The notes: generated by a model from the sequence alone, not told the origin. A stretch of 9,598 nt of DNA from an uncultured Faecalibacterium sp. (GCA_902463235.1 CABQER010000034.1:1-9598); one strand, 5' to 3'; positions 1 to 6,173 are shown, counted from the stretch's first letter. Numbers and translations: made by a program.

Positions 1-340
1 CCATGGTGCTGCAGGCCCCGAACAGCCCGGCAAAGGGCACGCCCAGCTCCCGCATGGCATAGCTGGATGCCGTGCACTGGGCCTGCAGATCCCCGGCAAG
101 GGCCAGCTGCACCTTTTCTTGCGGAAGCGCCGCCTTTTGCAGGCACAGCCGCGCGGCGCGCAGCTGCAGGTATTTTTCCGCAGCTTCCCAGCTGGACTGG
201 CCAAAGCGGTTGTCTGCGCTCAGCTCGTCGAACTCTGCCGCCAGCGGGCCTTCGCTCTCTTTTTTGCCGCCCACCGCTGCACCCGCAGCGATCACCGGCA
301 GTGTCTGGAACAGCAGGGTATCCCCGCACCGGACCGTCAT
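1..340 (-). CDS. spoVAD: Stage V sporulation protein AD (partial, C-terminus beyond left edge)
   Basis: The first 113 codons are visible; the gene runs off the left edge of the window. The protein begins MTVRCGDTLLFQTLPVIAAG and carries the SpoVAD-type segments DNRFGQSSWEAAEKY and GVPFAGLFGACSTM. The latter lies in the thiolase-like fold of this family, which usually has about 335-340 residues. SpoVAD is a soluble subunit of the SpoVA complex; in Bacillus it binds dipicolinic acid for uptake into the forespore and release at germination. The start ATG is at 340, with AAGGAG about 11 bases upstream. It lies 98 bases downstream of spoVAC on the same strand, in the usual spoVAC-spoVAD order. That gap is AT-rich compared with its surroundings, and I see no convincing terminator in it, so co-transcription with spoVAC is likely. 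The identification comes from recognising the family sequence by eye. Confidence 0.88.
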   Translation of the reverse strand, partial: MTVRCGDTLLFQTLPVIAAGAAVGGKKESEGPLAAEFDELSADNRFGQSSWEAAEKYLQLRAARLCLQKAALPQEKVQLALAGDLQAQCTASSYAMRELGVPFAGLFGACSTM

Positions 341-438
341 AGGCAAAATTTCTCCTTCGTGGAAAATAGATGAAAAACGTTCCATAAAATATTGTATAAT
401 AACATCATGCTGCAATCTTATGGCACACTTGCCCGTGT

Positions 439-900
439 TTATGACAGCACAGGCACACCCGCCATGCCCAGCACCCACAGCACCGCGCCGTACACCACCG
501 CCGCCAGCGTGCCGTACACGATCACCGGCCCGGCAATGGTGAACATCTTGGCCCCGGTACCCAGCACCCGGCCCTCGGCCTTGAACTCGATGGCCGCGCT
601 GACCACCGCATTGGCAAAGCCTGTGATGGGCACCAGCGACCCGGCCCCGGCCTTTGCGGCCAGCTTCTGGTACCAGCCCAGCGTGGTAAGCACCGCCGAG
701 AGCACGATCAGGCTGCAGCTGGTCAGGGTGCCGGCAAGGTCGGCTTCCACGCCCATGGCAAGATAGCTCTGGCGCAGCACTTCGCCCAGCAGGCAGATGC
801 CGCCGCCCACGCCAAAAGCCCACAGGCAGTCCAGCCCCAAGGGCGAGTGCGGCCCGATGCGCCGCACCCGGCGCGCATATTCCTGTGCTGTCATTTTCAT
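439..900 (-). CDS. spoVAC: Stage V sporulation protein AC
   Basis: A complete 153-residue membrane protein, close to the family's usual 150. It begins MKMTAQEYARRVRRIGPHSP and is followed by several hydrophobic helices (for example LDCLWAFGVGGGICLLGEVL and LIVLSAVLTTLGWYQKLA). The SpoVAC-typical segment GSLVPITGFANAVVSAAIEF and a C-terminal helix pair follow. In Bacillus, SpoVAC is the mechanosensitive membrane component of the dipicolinate channel in the spore inner membrane. I chose the ATG at 900 because GGAGGGG lies seven bases upstream; a longer in-frame start at 957 adds 19 residues with no homology look and no better ribosome binding site. spoVAD follows downstream. A possible forespore-type promoter lies at 920-949. 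Some relatives of the suspected host are described as non-sporulating, so presence of the gene does not prove sporulation. Confidence 0.93.
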   Translation of the reverse strand: MKMTAQEYARRVRRIGPHSPLGLDCLWAFGVGGGICLLGEVLRQSYLAMGVEADLAGTLTSCSLIVLSAVLTTLGWYQKLAAKAGAGSLVPITGFANAVVSAAIEFKAEGRVLGTGAKMFTIAGPVIVYGTLAAVVYGAVLWVLGMAGVPVLS

Positions 901-919
901 ATTGTTTCCCCTCCGGGCA

Positions 920-949
920 TAGCTTGCCCATAGGAAGCAAACTCTATGC
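920..949 (-). promoter_or_regulatory. Possible sigma-G-like promoter for spoVAC
   Basis: Read on the minus strand, GCATA (949-945) matches the known sigma-G -35 pattern GHATR. After 18 bases, CAAGCTA (926-920) matches the -10 pattern CATNHTA except at its third base. The predicted start would lie just upstream of the spoVAC ribosome binding site, which fits a short leader. spoVA operons are sigma-G targets in Bacillus. The match is short and made by eye. Confidence 0.35.
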
Positions 950-976
950 ACATCCACCGGAAAGAAGGTATTCCAG

Positions 977-1807
977 ATGAACCTGTCTGTCCATCCTCAT
1001 CACCGCCGCCATCTGCGGCCCGCCGTGCGGCGCGTGCTCACCGTTACCGTCGTGGCCTGCATTGCCGTGGGCGGGGCCTCGTTCGTGCTGCACAGCCGTT
1101 CCGCTGTGCCTGCCGCCTCGGCAACTTCCACGTCCAGCGCCTCGGCAGCATCAGAGGCAGAAAGCAGTCTGCTGACCGCCCGGCAGGCGCAGGCCATTCT
1201 GGATGATCCCCGCATGGTGCTGGTGAACCACACGAACAAAATGCCGGACGATCATACCTTTACCACCAAGGCGTGCGGCTCGGCCACCGCTGTGAACAAG
1301 ACCCTGCAGACCGAAGCCGCCGATGCGTTCCTCGCCATGCAGGCCGCCGCCGCAAAGGACGGCGTGACCATCTGGATGCAGAGCGGCTACCGCAGCGTGG
1401 ACTACCAGAAGAACCTCTACGACCAAAAGACCCAGTATTTCCGCAATAAGGGCCTGAGCGAAGCCGAAGCGAAAAAGCAGGCGGCAAATATCGTGAACCC
1501 GCCGGGCTACTCGGAACACAACTGCGGCCTTGCTGCCGACCTGAACAGCCCGGAGCACACCGACCTGACCGAGGGCTTTGAAAACACCGAGGCCTTCCGC
1601 TGGCTGAGCGCCCATGCCGTGGAATACGGCTTCATCCTGCGGTACCCCAAAAACGCAGAAGCCGTTACCGAGATCACCTACGAGCCGTGGCACTGGCGCT
1701 ATGTGGGGCCGGAAAATGCGGCCCTGATCCAGCAGAGCGGCCTGTGCTTTGAGGATGCCGTTGCCGTGCTGCAGAAGCTTGCTGCAGGGGAGAAGATCAC
1801 CGGTTAA
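977..1807 (+). CDS. Secreted VanY-like D-alanyl-D-alanine carboxypeptidase (peptidase M15B)
   Basis: A 276-residue zinc peptidase predicted to trim the terminal D-Ala from peptidoglycan stem peptides outside the membrane. The N-terminus is basic (HHRRHLRP, VRR), followed by one hydrophobic segment at about residues 19-38 that acts as signal or anchor. A Ser/Ala-rich linker follows to about residue 63. The catalytic domain shows the full M15B signature: SGYRS (136-140), S-E-H-x-x-G-x-A-x-D-L with zinc ligands His181 and Asp188, and EPWHWRY with catalytic Glu236 and zinc ligand His239. The start ATG at 977 has AAGAAGG eight bases upstream. It is divergent from spoVAC with a 76-base shared upstream region. 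No terminator is evident before the next gene's promoter. Vancomycin resistance is not implied: no vanS/R/H/A/X genes are nearby, and housekeeping cell-wall trimming is more likely. Confidence 0.92.
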   Translation: MNLSVHPHHRRHLRPAVRRVLTVTVVACIAVGGASFVLHSRSAVPAASATSTSSASAASEAESSLLTARQAQAILDDPRMVLVNHTNKMPDDHTFTTKACGSATAVNKTLQTEAADAFLAMQAAAAKDGVTIWMQSGYRSVDYQKNLYDQKTQYFRNKGLSEAEAKKQAANIVNPPGYSEHNCGLAADLNSPEHTDLTEGFENTEAFRWLSAHAVEYGFILRYPKNAEAVTEITYEPWHWRYVGPENAALIQQSGLCFEDAVAVLQKLAAGEKITG

Positions 1808-1834
1808 AAATCCGTAAAACCGAGGGGCTTTTCG

Positions 1835-1863
1835 TTGCATTTTGCACACAGTTATGGTAAGAT
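1835..1863 (+). promoter_or_regulatory. Sigma-A-type promoter of the DUF4358 lipoprotein gene
   Basis: TTGCAT (1835-1840), a 17-base spacer and TAAGAT (1858-1863) form a good housekeeping promoter. The predicted start is near 1870, giving a leader of about 68 bases before the ATG at 1938. It lies wholly between the carboxypeptidase stop and the lipoprotein start. Confidence 0.6.
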
Positions 1864-1937
1864 AACAATAGTTTGCCCTGATGCAGGACCGCTTTGGGCA
1901 GCTGCAAAAATGTTTTGAACAAAAGAAGGAATATTTT

Positions 1938-2522
1938 ATGATAAATCGCACAAAAATCTTTACAATTGCTCTCACCGGCGCGCTGGCTGCTGTCGCTCTT
2001 ACCGGCTGCGGCGGTTCCGCCAGCTCTTCGGCCGCTCCCTCCTCCGTTTCCACCGCTGCTGCGGAATCTCCCGCTTCCAGCGCCGCCACATCCGCTGTTG
2101 TGGACAATGCTGCCGAGAACGGCTCTGATGCACTGGACGGTGTTTTCAATGCTCTGCTGGAAGCCGACCCCATCTCCAACCAGTTCGAGATCGCAGCCAT
2201 GAACATTGAGTACGATTTCGGCCTGCAGGCTGAGGACGTGGTGAGCTACAAGGGTGTGAAGAGCAACGACAACGGCGATGCCGGTCTGGTGCTGGTGCTC
2301 GAAGCTGCCGACGGCAAGGCCGAGGACGTAGCCAACCAGCTGGCTTCCTACCAGCAGGATCAGGTGGCCTTCTACGGCAACTACGCCGAGTTTGCTCAGG
2401 CGCAGGATAACGTGGAGAACGCTGTCATCGCCTTCAAGGGCAACACCATTGTCATGGTGATCGCATCCAACGAGTGCACTGCCGATCTGGACAGCGCCGT
2501 GGACAGCGCACTGGCAGACTGA
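1938..2522 (+). CDS. DUF4358 domain-containing lipoprotein
   Basis: A 194-residue exported lipoprotein of unknown function. The signal peptide is clear: MINRTK, a hydrophobic core (IFTIALTGALAAVA) and the lipobox LTGC with lipidated Cys24. A Ser/Ala-rich tether of about 35 residues follows, then a globular domain at about residues 62-194. That domain resembles the DUF4358 family seen in Firmicutes lipoproteins: an acidic helical start, a central FGLQAEDVVSYKG segment and a C-terminal VIAFKGNTIVMVIA strand pair. I chose the ATG at 1938 because AGAAGGA lies seven bases upstream and it starts a perfect signal peptide. An in-frame ATG at 1881 would add 19 residues before the signal and lacks a ribosome binding site. 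It has its own promoter and terminator. DUF4358 genes may associate with MBOAT/DHHW genes, which would suggest an envelope role, but that is inference. Confidence 0.85.
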   Translation: MINRTKIFTIALTGALAAVALTGCGGSASSSAAPSSVSTAAAESPASSAATSAVVDNAAENGSDALDGVFNALLEADPISNQFEIAAMNIEYDFGLQAEDVVSYKGVKSNDNGDAGLVLVLEAADGKAEDVANQLASYQQDQVAFYGNYAEFAQAQDNVENAVIAFKGNTIVMVIASNECTADLDSAVDSALAD

Positions 2523-2539
2523 ATCTGGATCCACCCAAG

Positions 2540-2569
2540 GCCGGTGCCATTTGCGGCATCGGCTTTTTT
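2540..2569 (+). terminator. Intrinsic terminator between the DUF4358 and MBOAT genes
   Basis: GCCGGTGCC (2540-2548) pairs with GGCATCGGC (2555-2563), nine base pairs with one G-T pair and a six-base loop, followed by six T (2564-2569). It ends only eight bases before the AGGAGG ribosome binding site of the next gene. It may therefore act as a partial terminator that lowers MBOAT expression relative to the lipoprotein. Confidence 0.85.
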
Positions 2570-2591
2570 CGGCTAAAAGGAGGCTGACGCT

Positions 2592-4010
2592 TTGGTTTTC
2601 AGCACCATCATCTTTCTGTTCCGGTTTCTGCCCATCACGCTGGCGCTGTATTACCTTGCGCCCGCAAAGCTCAAGAACACCGTGCTGTTCCTCTGCAGTC
2701 TGGTGTTCTACTGCTGGGGCGAGGTACGGTTTTTCCCGGTCATGGTGGCCCTCATCCTCATCAACTACATCAGCGGCCTGTGCATCGAGCACTTCGACCA
2801 AAAGCCGGCCCTGCGCAGGACATTTCTGCTGGTGGCCCTCATTGGCAGCCTTGGGATGCTGTTCTACTTCAAATACGCAAACTTTGTGCTGCGCAGCGCA
2901 AACGCCCTGCTGGGCACCGCCTTTGCCGAGATCCAAGGCATTGGCACTCTGCCGCTGGGCATCAGCTTTTACACCTTCCAGACCCTTTCCTACTCCATCG
3001 ATGTTTACCGCCGGGATGTAAAGGCAGAGCGTAATATCATCGACTTTGGTGCCTATGTGGTCATGTTCCCTCAGCTGATCGCCGGCCCCATCGTGAAATA
3101 CCGCGATGTCTCGAACCAGCTGCACGTATACCGGCACCGCTACAGCCTGCAGCAGATCGAAGAGGGCATGACCCTGTTCACCTTTGGCCTTGCCAAAAAG
3201 GTGCTGCTGGCGGATGCCATCGGTGCTTTGTGGACAGACATCATCGGCGTTGCGGACAGCCCTTCCACCACCTTTGTGGGCCTTGCCAATGCATCCACCC
3301 CGCTGGTGTGGCTGGGCATCATCGCCTACAGCCTGCAGCTCTACTTTGACTTTTCCGGCTACTCCATGATGGGCATTGGCATGGGCAAGATGCTGGGCTT
3401 CGACTTCCCCGCAAACTTCAACTACCCTTATATCTCCGCATCCATCACCGAGTTCTGGCGGCGCTGGCACATGACCCTTTCCGGCTGGTTCCGGGAGTAT
3501 GTGTATATCCCTCTCGGCGGCAACCGCAAGGGCCTGAAGCGCCAGATCTTCAACCTGTTCGTGGTGGAGCTGCTCACCGGCATCTGGCACGGCGCGAACT
3601 GGAACTTTATCTGCTGGGGCCTGTACTACTTTGTGCTGCTGGCTGTAGAAAAGCTGTTCCTACTGCCCCACCTGCAAAAGGGCAGAGTGTGGCCCCACAT
3701 CTACACCCTGTTCCTCGTTGTGGTGGGCTGGGCCATGTTCGTGGGCAACGACACGGGCGTAAGCTTCGGTCTGCTGTTCCACAAGCTGTTCGTTCCTTCC
3801 GGCGGTGTTTCGCCGCTGTACTTCCTGCGCAACTACGGTGTGCTGCTGGTGGTCAGCATCCTCTGCTGCACCCCGTTCATTGAGAAGATTTGGAACCTGC
3901 TCAAAAAGAATGCCGTCACCCGCTGTGCCGCCATTCTGGCGCTGCTGGTGGTCTCCACCGCCTATGTGGTGGGCAGCACCAACAGCCCGTTCCTCTATTT
4001 CAACTTTTAA
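2592..4010 (+). CDS. MBOAT family O-acyltransferase (AlgI/DltB-like)
   Basis: A 472-residue polytopic membrane acyltransferase that probably passes an acyl group, usually acetyl, across the membrane for modification of a surface polysaccharide or teichoic acid. It has many hydrophobic helices, starting with FSTIIFLFRFLPITLALYYL, plus the family hallmarks YYLAPAKLKNTVLFLCSLVFY, PLGISFYTFQTLSYSIDVYR and PQLIAGPIVKY. The two conserved histidines are His293 in FWRRWHMTLSGWFREYVYIP and the catalytic-type His333 in TGIWHGANWNF. Length fits AlgI/PatA relatives (about 460-500). Translation appears to start at a TTG (2592): AAGGAGG sits eight bases upstream, and the family-typical N-terminus begins right there. 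The next in-frame Met is far inside the domain. It forms a two-gene unit with the DHHW gene 12 bases downstream. The exact acyl donor and polymer cannot be read from sequence. Confidence 0.94.
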   Translation: MVFSTIIFLFRFLPITLALYYLAPAKLKNTVLFLCSLVFYCWGEVRFFPVMVALILINYISGLCIEHFDQKPALRRTFLLVALIGSLGMLFYFKYANFVLRSANALLGTAFAEIQGIGTLPLGISFYTFQTLSYSIDVYRRDVKAERNIIDFGAYVVMFPQLIAGPIVKYRDVSNQLHVYRHRYSLQQIEEGMTLFTFGLAKKVLLADAIGALWTDIIGVADSPSTTFVGLANASTPLVWLGIIAYSLQLYFDFSGYSMMGIGMGKMLGFDFPANFNYPYISASITEFWRRWHMTLSGWFREYVYIPLGGNRKGLKRQIFNLFVVELLTGIWHGANWNFICWGLYYFVLLAVEKLFLLPHLQKGRVWPHIYTLFLVVVGWAMFVGNDTGVSFGLLFHKLFVPSGGVSPLYFLRNYGVLLVVSILCCTPFIEKIWNLLKKNAVTRCAAILALLVVSTAYVVGSTNSPFLYFNF

Positions 4011-4022
4011 GGAGGCGTGAAG

Positions 4023-5195
4023 ATGGACAAGCATTCCAAAAAATCTTCCTCGCTCCTGCACTACCCGGTGCTGGTGGTGTTCAGCCTGTTCTTTCTTGGT
4101 CTGTTCGCACTGGACCTTATTACACCGGACCGCGCCTACAGCGAGATGGAAAACACCACCCTTTCCCAGCGCCCGGCGCTGACCCAGCTTTCCGCCAAGG
4201 GGCTGAACAGCTACTTTACCGCCTACACCAAGTACGTGAAGGATCAGGTGTTCGGCCGCGATGAGTGGATCAGCCTGCAGAGCGTAGTGGAGACCACCCT
4301 GCTGCAGAAGGAGCAGAACGGCGGTATCCTGCTGGGCAAAGAGCACATGATGTTCCCCCGCACCTTCAGCCTGCTGGACAGCGAGAACCGCACCCTGCCC
4401 AAGAACACCGCCGCCGTGGAAGCACTGTGCCAGCGCCACCCGGGTAAGGTGGATGTACTGCTGGCCCCGGCAGCATCGGTCATTTACCCGGAAAACGTGC
4501 CTGCAAACGCGCCGCTGCTGGACGAGGATGCCTATCTCGACCAGCTTTCCGCCGCCGTACAGGCCGCCGGAGGGCGCTTTGTGGATGTGCGGCAGACCCT
4601 TGCCGAACACAAGGACGAATATATCTACTACCGCACCGACCATCACTGGACGAGCCTTGGCGCATACTACGCCTACCAGCAGCTGTGCGGTACACTGAGC
4701 CTGACCCCCTTCGACCCCGCCGCGCACACCGCTCTGACCGCCGAAAATTTCTACGGCACCCACTACTCCAAGGCCCGCACATGGAATGCCGTGCCGGATA
4801 CTATCACCTACTACGACCTGCCGAACAGCCTGACCATCTATAATGTCACCGCTGCAGGTCAGCCCGCAGACGGCCAGACCACCGGCCTGTACGACACGGA
4901 CAAGCTGAACGTGTACGATAAGTACGCCATGTTCCTGCATGGCAACAACGGCCTGAGCCGCATTGAGGGCGACGGCACCGGGCGCATTCTGGTCATCAAG
5001 GACAGCTACGCCAACTGCTTTGCACCGTATCTGACGGCAAACTACGCCCAGATCGATGTGGTGGACTTCCGCAACTACAACTACGGTCTGGATCAGCTGA
5101 TCGCGGATAACGATTATAACCAGATCCTGGTGCTGTACAGCTTTGACAGCTTCAAGAGCGACCCGTACCTCTACCGTGCCGGTGTGGCCGGGTAA
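4023..5195 (+). CDS. DHHW family protein, SGNH-like acyltransferase partner of the MBOAT protein
   Basis: A 390-residue protein with an N-terminal membrane anchor (about residues 15-33) and an extracytoplasmic domain of the DHHW family, related to AlgX/AlgJ and other SGNH-type O-acetyltransferases. The name motif D-H-H-W is at residues 206-209. Together with KDSYANCF, where Ser328 follows Asp327, it gives a plausible Asp206-His208-Ser328 triad by analogy with AlgX. The ORF could open at GTG 4017, but the GGAGG at 4011-4015 would then be one base away. ATG 4023 is seven bases from it and is preferred. The gene follows the MBOAT gene by 12 bases and a strong terminator follows it, so the two are almost surely co-transcribed. 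The expected role is to take the acyl group exported by the MBOAT protein and place it on a surface polymer; the substrate is unknown. Confidence 0.9.
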   Translation: MDKHSKKSSSLLHYPVLVVFSLFFLGLFALDLITPDRAYSEMENTTLSQRPALTQLSAKGLNSYFTAYTKYVKDQVFGRDEWISLQSVVETTLLQKEQNGGILLGKEHMMFPRTFSLLDSENRTLPKNTAAVEALCQRHPGKVDVLLAPAASVIYPENVPANAPLLDEDAYLDQLSAAVQAAGGRFVDVRQTLAEHKDEYIYYRTDHHWTSLGAYYAYQQLCGTLSLTPFDPAAHTALTAENFYGTHYSKARTWNAVPDTITYYDLPNSLTIYNVTAAGQPADGQTTGLYDTDKLNVYDKYAMFLHGNNGLSRIEGDGTGRILVIKDSYANCFAPYLTANYAQIDVVDFRNYNYGLDQLIADNDYNQILVLYSFDSFKSDPYLYRAGVAG

Positions 5196-5201
5196 ACATG
5201 G

Positions 5202-5239
5202 CAGCGCCTTTTCCGCAAAGGAAAGGGCGCTGTTGTTTT
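5202..5239 (+). terminator. Intrinsic terminator of the MBOAT-DHHW operon
   Basis: A 13-bp stem, CAGCGCCTTTTCC (5202-5214) with GGAAAGGGCGCTG (5220-5232), contains one G-T pair and a five-base loop. It is followed by TTGTTTT. It starts seven bases after the DHHW stop codon and separates that operon from the peptide cluster. Confidence 0.92.
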
Positions 5240-5328
5240 ATGTCAAATTATTGCAGTCTTTTTTCACAAATTTTTCCAGTTCTTTTCGGAAGTCTCTCCA
5301 GTTTTTGCGCACTCTGCCCATTCACCCC

Positions 5329-5357
5329 TTGCAAAAAATCAACGGGTGTTGTACAAT
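5329..5357 (+). promoter_or_regulatory. Sigma-A-type promoter of peptide gene 1
   Basis: TTGCAA (5329-5334), a 17-base spacer and TACAAT (5352-5357) give a strong-looking housekeeping promoter, with a start expected near 5364. The resulting leader of about 90 bases contains small inverted repeats: GAGCAGTTGCTC at 5367-5378 and ATCGA-TGGT-TCGAT at 5382-5395. It ends in a dyad that overlaps the ribosome binding site. I find no equally good promoter directly upstream of peptides 2 or 3. Confidence 0.7.
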
Positions 5358-5431
5358 GGCGATATAGAGCAGTTGCTCTTCATCGATGGTTCGATCTGGT
5401 GTGAACAGTGCATAGAATGTGCTGATACGAT

Positions 5432-5444
5432 CTTTGATTCAAAG
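5432..5444 (+). promoter_or_regulatory. Inverted repeat overlapping the ribosome binding site of peptide 1
   Basis: CTTTGA-T-TCAAAG is a perfect 6+6 dyad. As RNA it could form a five-pair stem with an AUU loop that includes the AAAG of the AAAGGAG ribosome binding site (5441-5447). It could also serve as a DNA operator. The same element precedes peptide 2 but not peptide 3. Confidence 0.4.
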
Positions 5445-5535
5445 GAGTGTTATTATGGAAAACAAGATCATGATGCCTGCTTCCTACAACGTTCTTTCCT
5501 GCGAAGAGATGACCTACACCGAGGGCGGTGCTACC
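5432..5535 (+). repeat. 104-bp direct repeat, copy 1 (ribosome binding site plus leader of peptide 1)
   Basis: Matches 6070-6173 at 100 of 104 positions. It starts at a CTTTGATTCAAAG dyad, covers AAAGGAG and the ATG, and ends at the first codons after the Gly-Gly site. The four differences are all at third codon positions and synonymous. Similarity drops sharply after the end of the block, where the core peptides begin to differ. Confidence 0.95.
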
Positions 5536-5778
5536 TTTACGGAAGCTCTGCTGAACTGGATTCCGCCCATTGGCTGGTACATGGGTGTTACCGCCATGCG
5601 CAACTACCGCAAGAGCCACCCCAACGACTGGCTGGATACCGGTCTGGATGCTCTGAGCCGCGATATGGATTCCAGTGCGCAGAACATGCTGCGTGATCTG
5701 GGACGCATCGTCTGGGTCACCGCGACCAGCGCTACCGGCGTTGGTTTTCTGGTCAATGCTGCCATCGTCCTGCTCTGA
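5455..5778 (+). CDS. Double-glycine leader peptide 1 (bacteriocin-like precursor)
   Basis: A 107-residue precursor: a 25-residue leader (MENKIMMPAS then YNVLSCEEMTYTEGG) and an 82-residue core. The leader matches the class II bacteriocin/ComC double-glycine pattern, with Leu-12, Ser-11, Glu-8, Met-7, Thr-4 and Gly-2/Gly-1. That is the site cut by C39-peptidase ABC exporters. The core has an N-terminal hydrophobic helix with W-I-P-P-I-G-W-Y-M-G, a charged middle (MRNYRK, NDWLD, RDMD), and a hydrophobic C-terminal helix ending FLVNAAIVLL. It contains no cysteine, and its charge is near neutral by my count. The ATG at 5455 is chosen over an upstream in-frame ATG at 5419 because AAAGGAG lies seven bases before it and the leader then lines up with peptides 2 and 3. 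Function is inferred from the leader; a signalling peptide or secreted toxin is equally possible. Confidence 0.85.
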   Translation: MENKIMMPASYNVLSCEEMTYTEGGATFTEALLNWIPPIGWYMGVTAMRNYRKSHPNDWLDTGLDALSRDMDSSAQNMLRDLGRIVWVTATSATGVGFLVNAAIVLL

Positions 5779-5821
5779 CCCTGCTCATAAGATCCGTCCG
5801 GAGAGACCAAAGACCCCTTTA

Positions 5822-5860
5822 CCCGCGGCCTTTTCCGCCAGAGAGGGCCGCGGGCTTTTC
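5822..5860 (+). terminator. Intrinsic terminator after peptide gene 1
   Basis: CCCGCGGCC (5822-5830) pairs perfectly with GGCCGCGGG (5846-5854) and is followed by CTTTTC. The T-tract is short, so termination may be incomplete. Confidence 0.75.
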
Positions 5861-6041
5861 ATCAAGCAGAAATAAGAAATCGGCTGCCTGAGCACTGTAT
5901 ACCGTCTGAACGGTCTTTTGCCTGCAGAGAACAGCACTGCTTTCCTTTTCCTGCAAGCAACTACTCGCGTCATGCGGCGGCGCGCCCTGCTTTATGAGAA
6001 CGATCTCCAAGCGCATATCCCGGTTTATTTTTGGGTTTTAA

Positions 6042-6061
6042 ACAGTGCGATCTTGCACTGT
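6042..6061 (+). promoter_or_regulatory. Perfect hairpin/operator-like inverted repeat upstream of peptide 2
   Basis: ACAGTGC-GATCTT-GCACTGT is a perfect 7-bp inverted repeat with a six-base spacer. It has no T-tract, so it is not a terminator. The left half, ACAGTGC, also occurs upstream of peptide 1 (5405-5411) at nearly the same distance from the start of the 104-bp repeat (27 against 28 bases). There the right half is degenerate. It could be a regulator binding site or an mRNA leader hairpin. Confidence 0.4.
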
Positions 6062-6069
6062 CTGGATAG

Positions 6070-6173
6070 CTTTGATTCAAAGGAGTGTTATTATGGAAAA
6101 CAAAATCATGATGCCTGCTTCCTACAACGTTCTGTCCTGCGAAGAAATGACCTACACCGAAGGCGGTGCTACC
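6070..6173 (+). repeat. 104-bp direct repeat, copy 2 (ribosome binding site plus leader of peptide 2)
   Basis: Partner of 5432-5535, identical at 100 of 104 bases. It includes the same CTTTGATTCAAAG dyad (6070-6082), AAAGGAG (6079-6085), start codon and leader codons. The repeat unit spacing is 638 bases. Confidence 0.95.

Larger units (their letters stand above)
5779..6092 (+). other. Intergenic region between peptide genes 1 and 2
   Basis: This 314-base stretch has no credible gene. It holds the terminator at 5822-5860, a weak short hairpin ACCGT-CTGA-ACGGT at 5901-5914, and the perfect 7-bp hairpin at 6042-6061. It ends with copy 2 of the direct repeat, which starts at 6070. I could not find a convincing -35/-10 pair for peptide 2, so its promoter is either atypical (for example activator-dependent) or it relies on read-through from peptide 1. 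Confidence 0.7.

Noticed and set aside
395..400. Exact TATAAT on the plus strand in the AT-rich spoVAC-spoVAD gap
   Set aside because: No -35 element at 16-18 bases upstream. Transcription would run antisense into spoVAC, so it is more likely a chance match in an AT-rich stretch.
977..1807. Reading the VanY-like gene as vancomycin resistance
   Set aside because: The M15B signature is shared with housekeeping D,D-carboxypeptidases, and no other van gene is nearby.
1151..2206. 351-codon open frame on the minus strand
   Set aside because: Antisense to the carboxypeptidase and lipoprotein genes; no start signal or recognisable domain.
1797..3590. 597-codon open frame on the minus strand
   Set aside because: It lies antisense to the DUF4358 and MBOAT genes, shows no domain, is rich in His/Gln/Val from reverse reading of GC-rich codons, and has no ribosome binding site.
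3660..4940. 426-codon open frame on the minus strand
   Set aside because: Antisense shadow of the MBOAT and DHHW genes, both of which have clear motifs in the plus frame.
5198..5404. 68-codon open frame with several Cys ahead of peptide 1
   Set aside because: It starts inside the operon terminator and runs through the peptide 1 promoter; no ribosome binding site and no leader-like motif.
5432..6173. Treating the leader repeat as a CRISPR array or transposon ends
   Set aside because: Only two copies, 638 bases apart, fully explained by translated leader sequence; no spacer pattern and no transposase.
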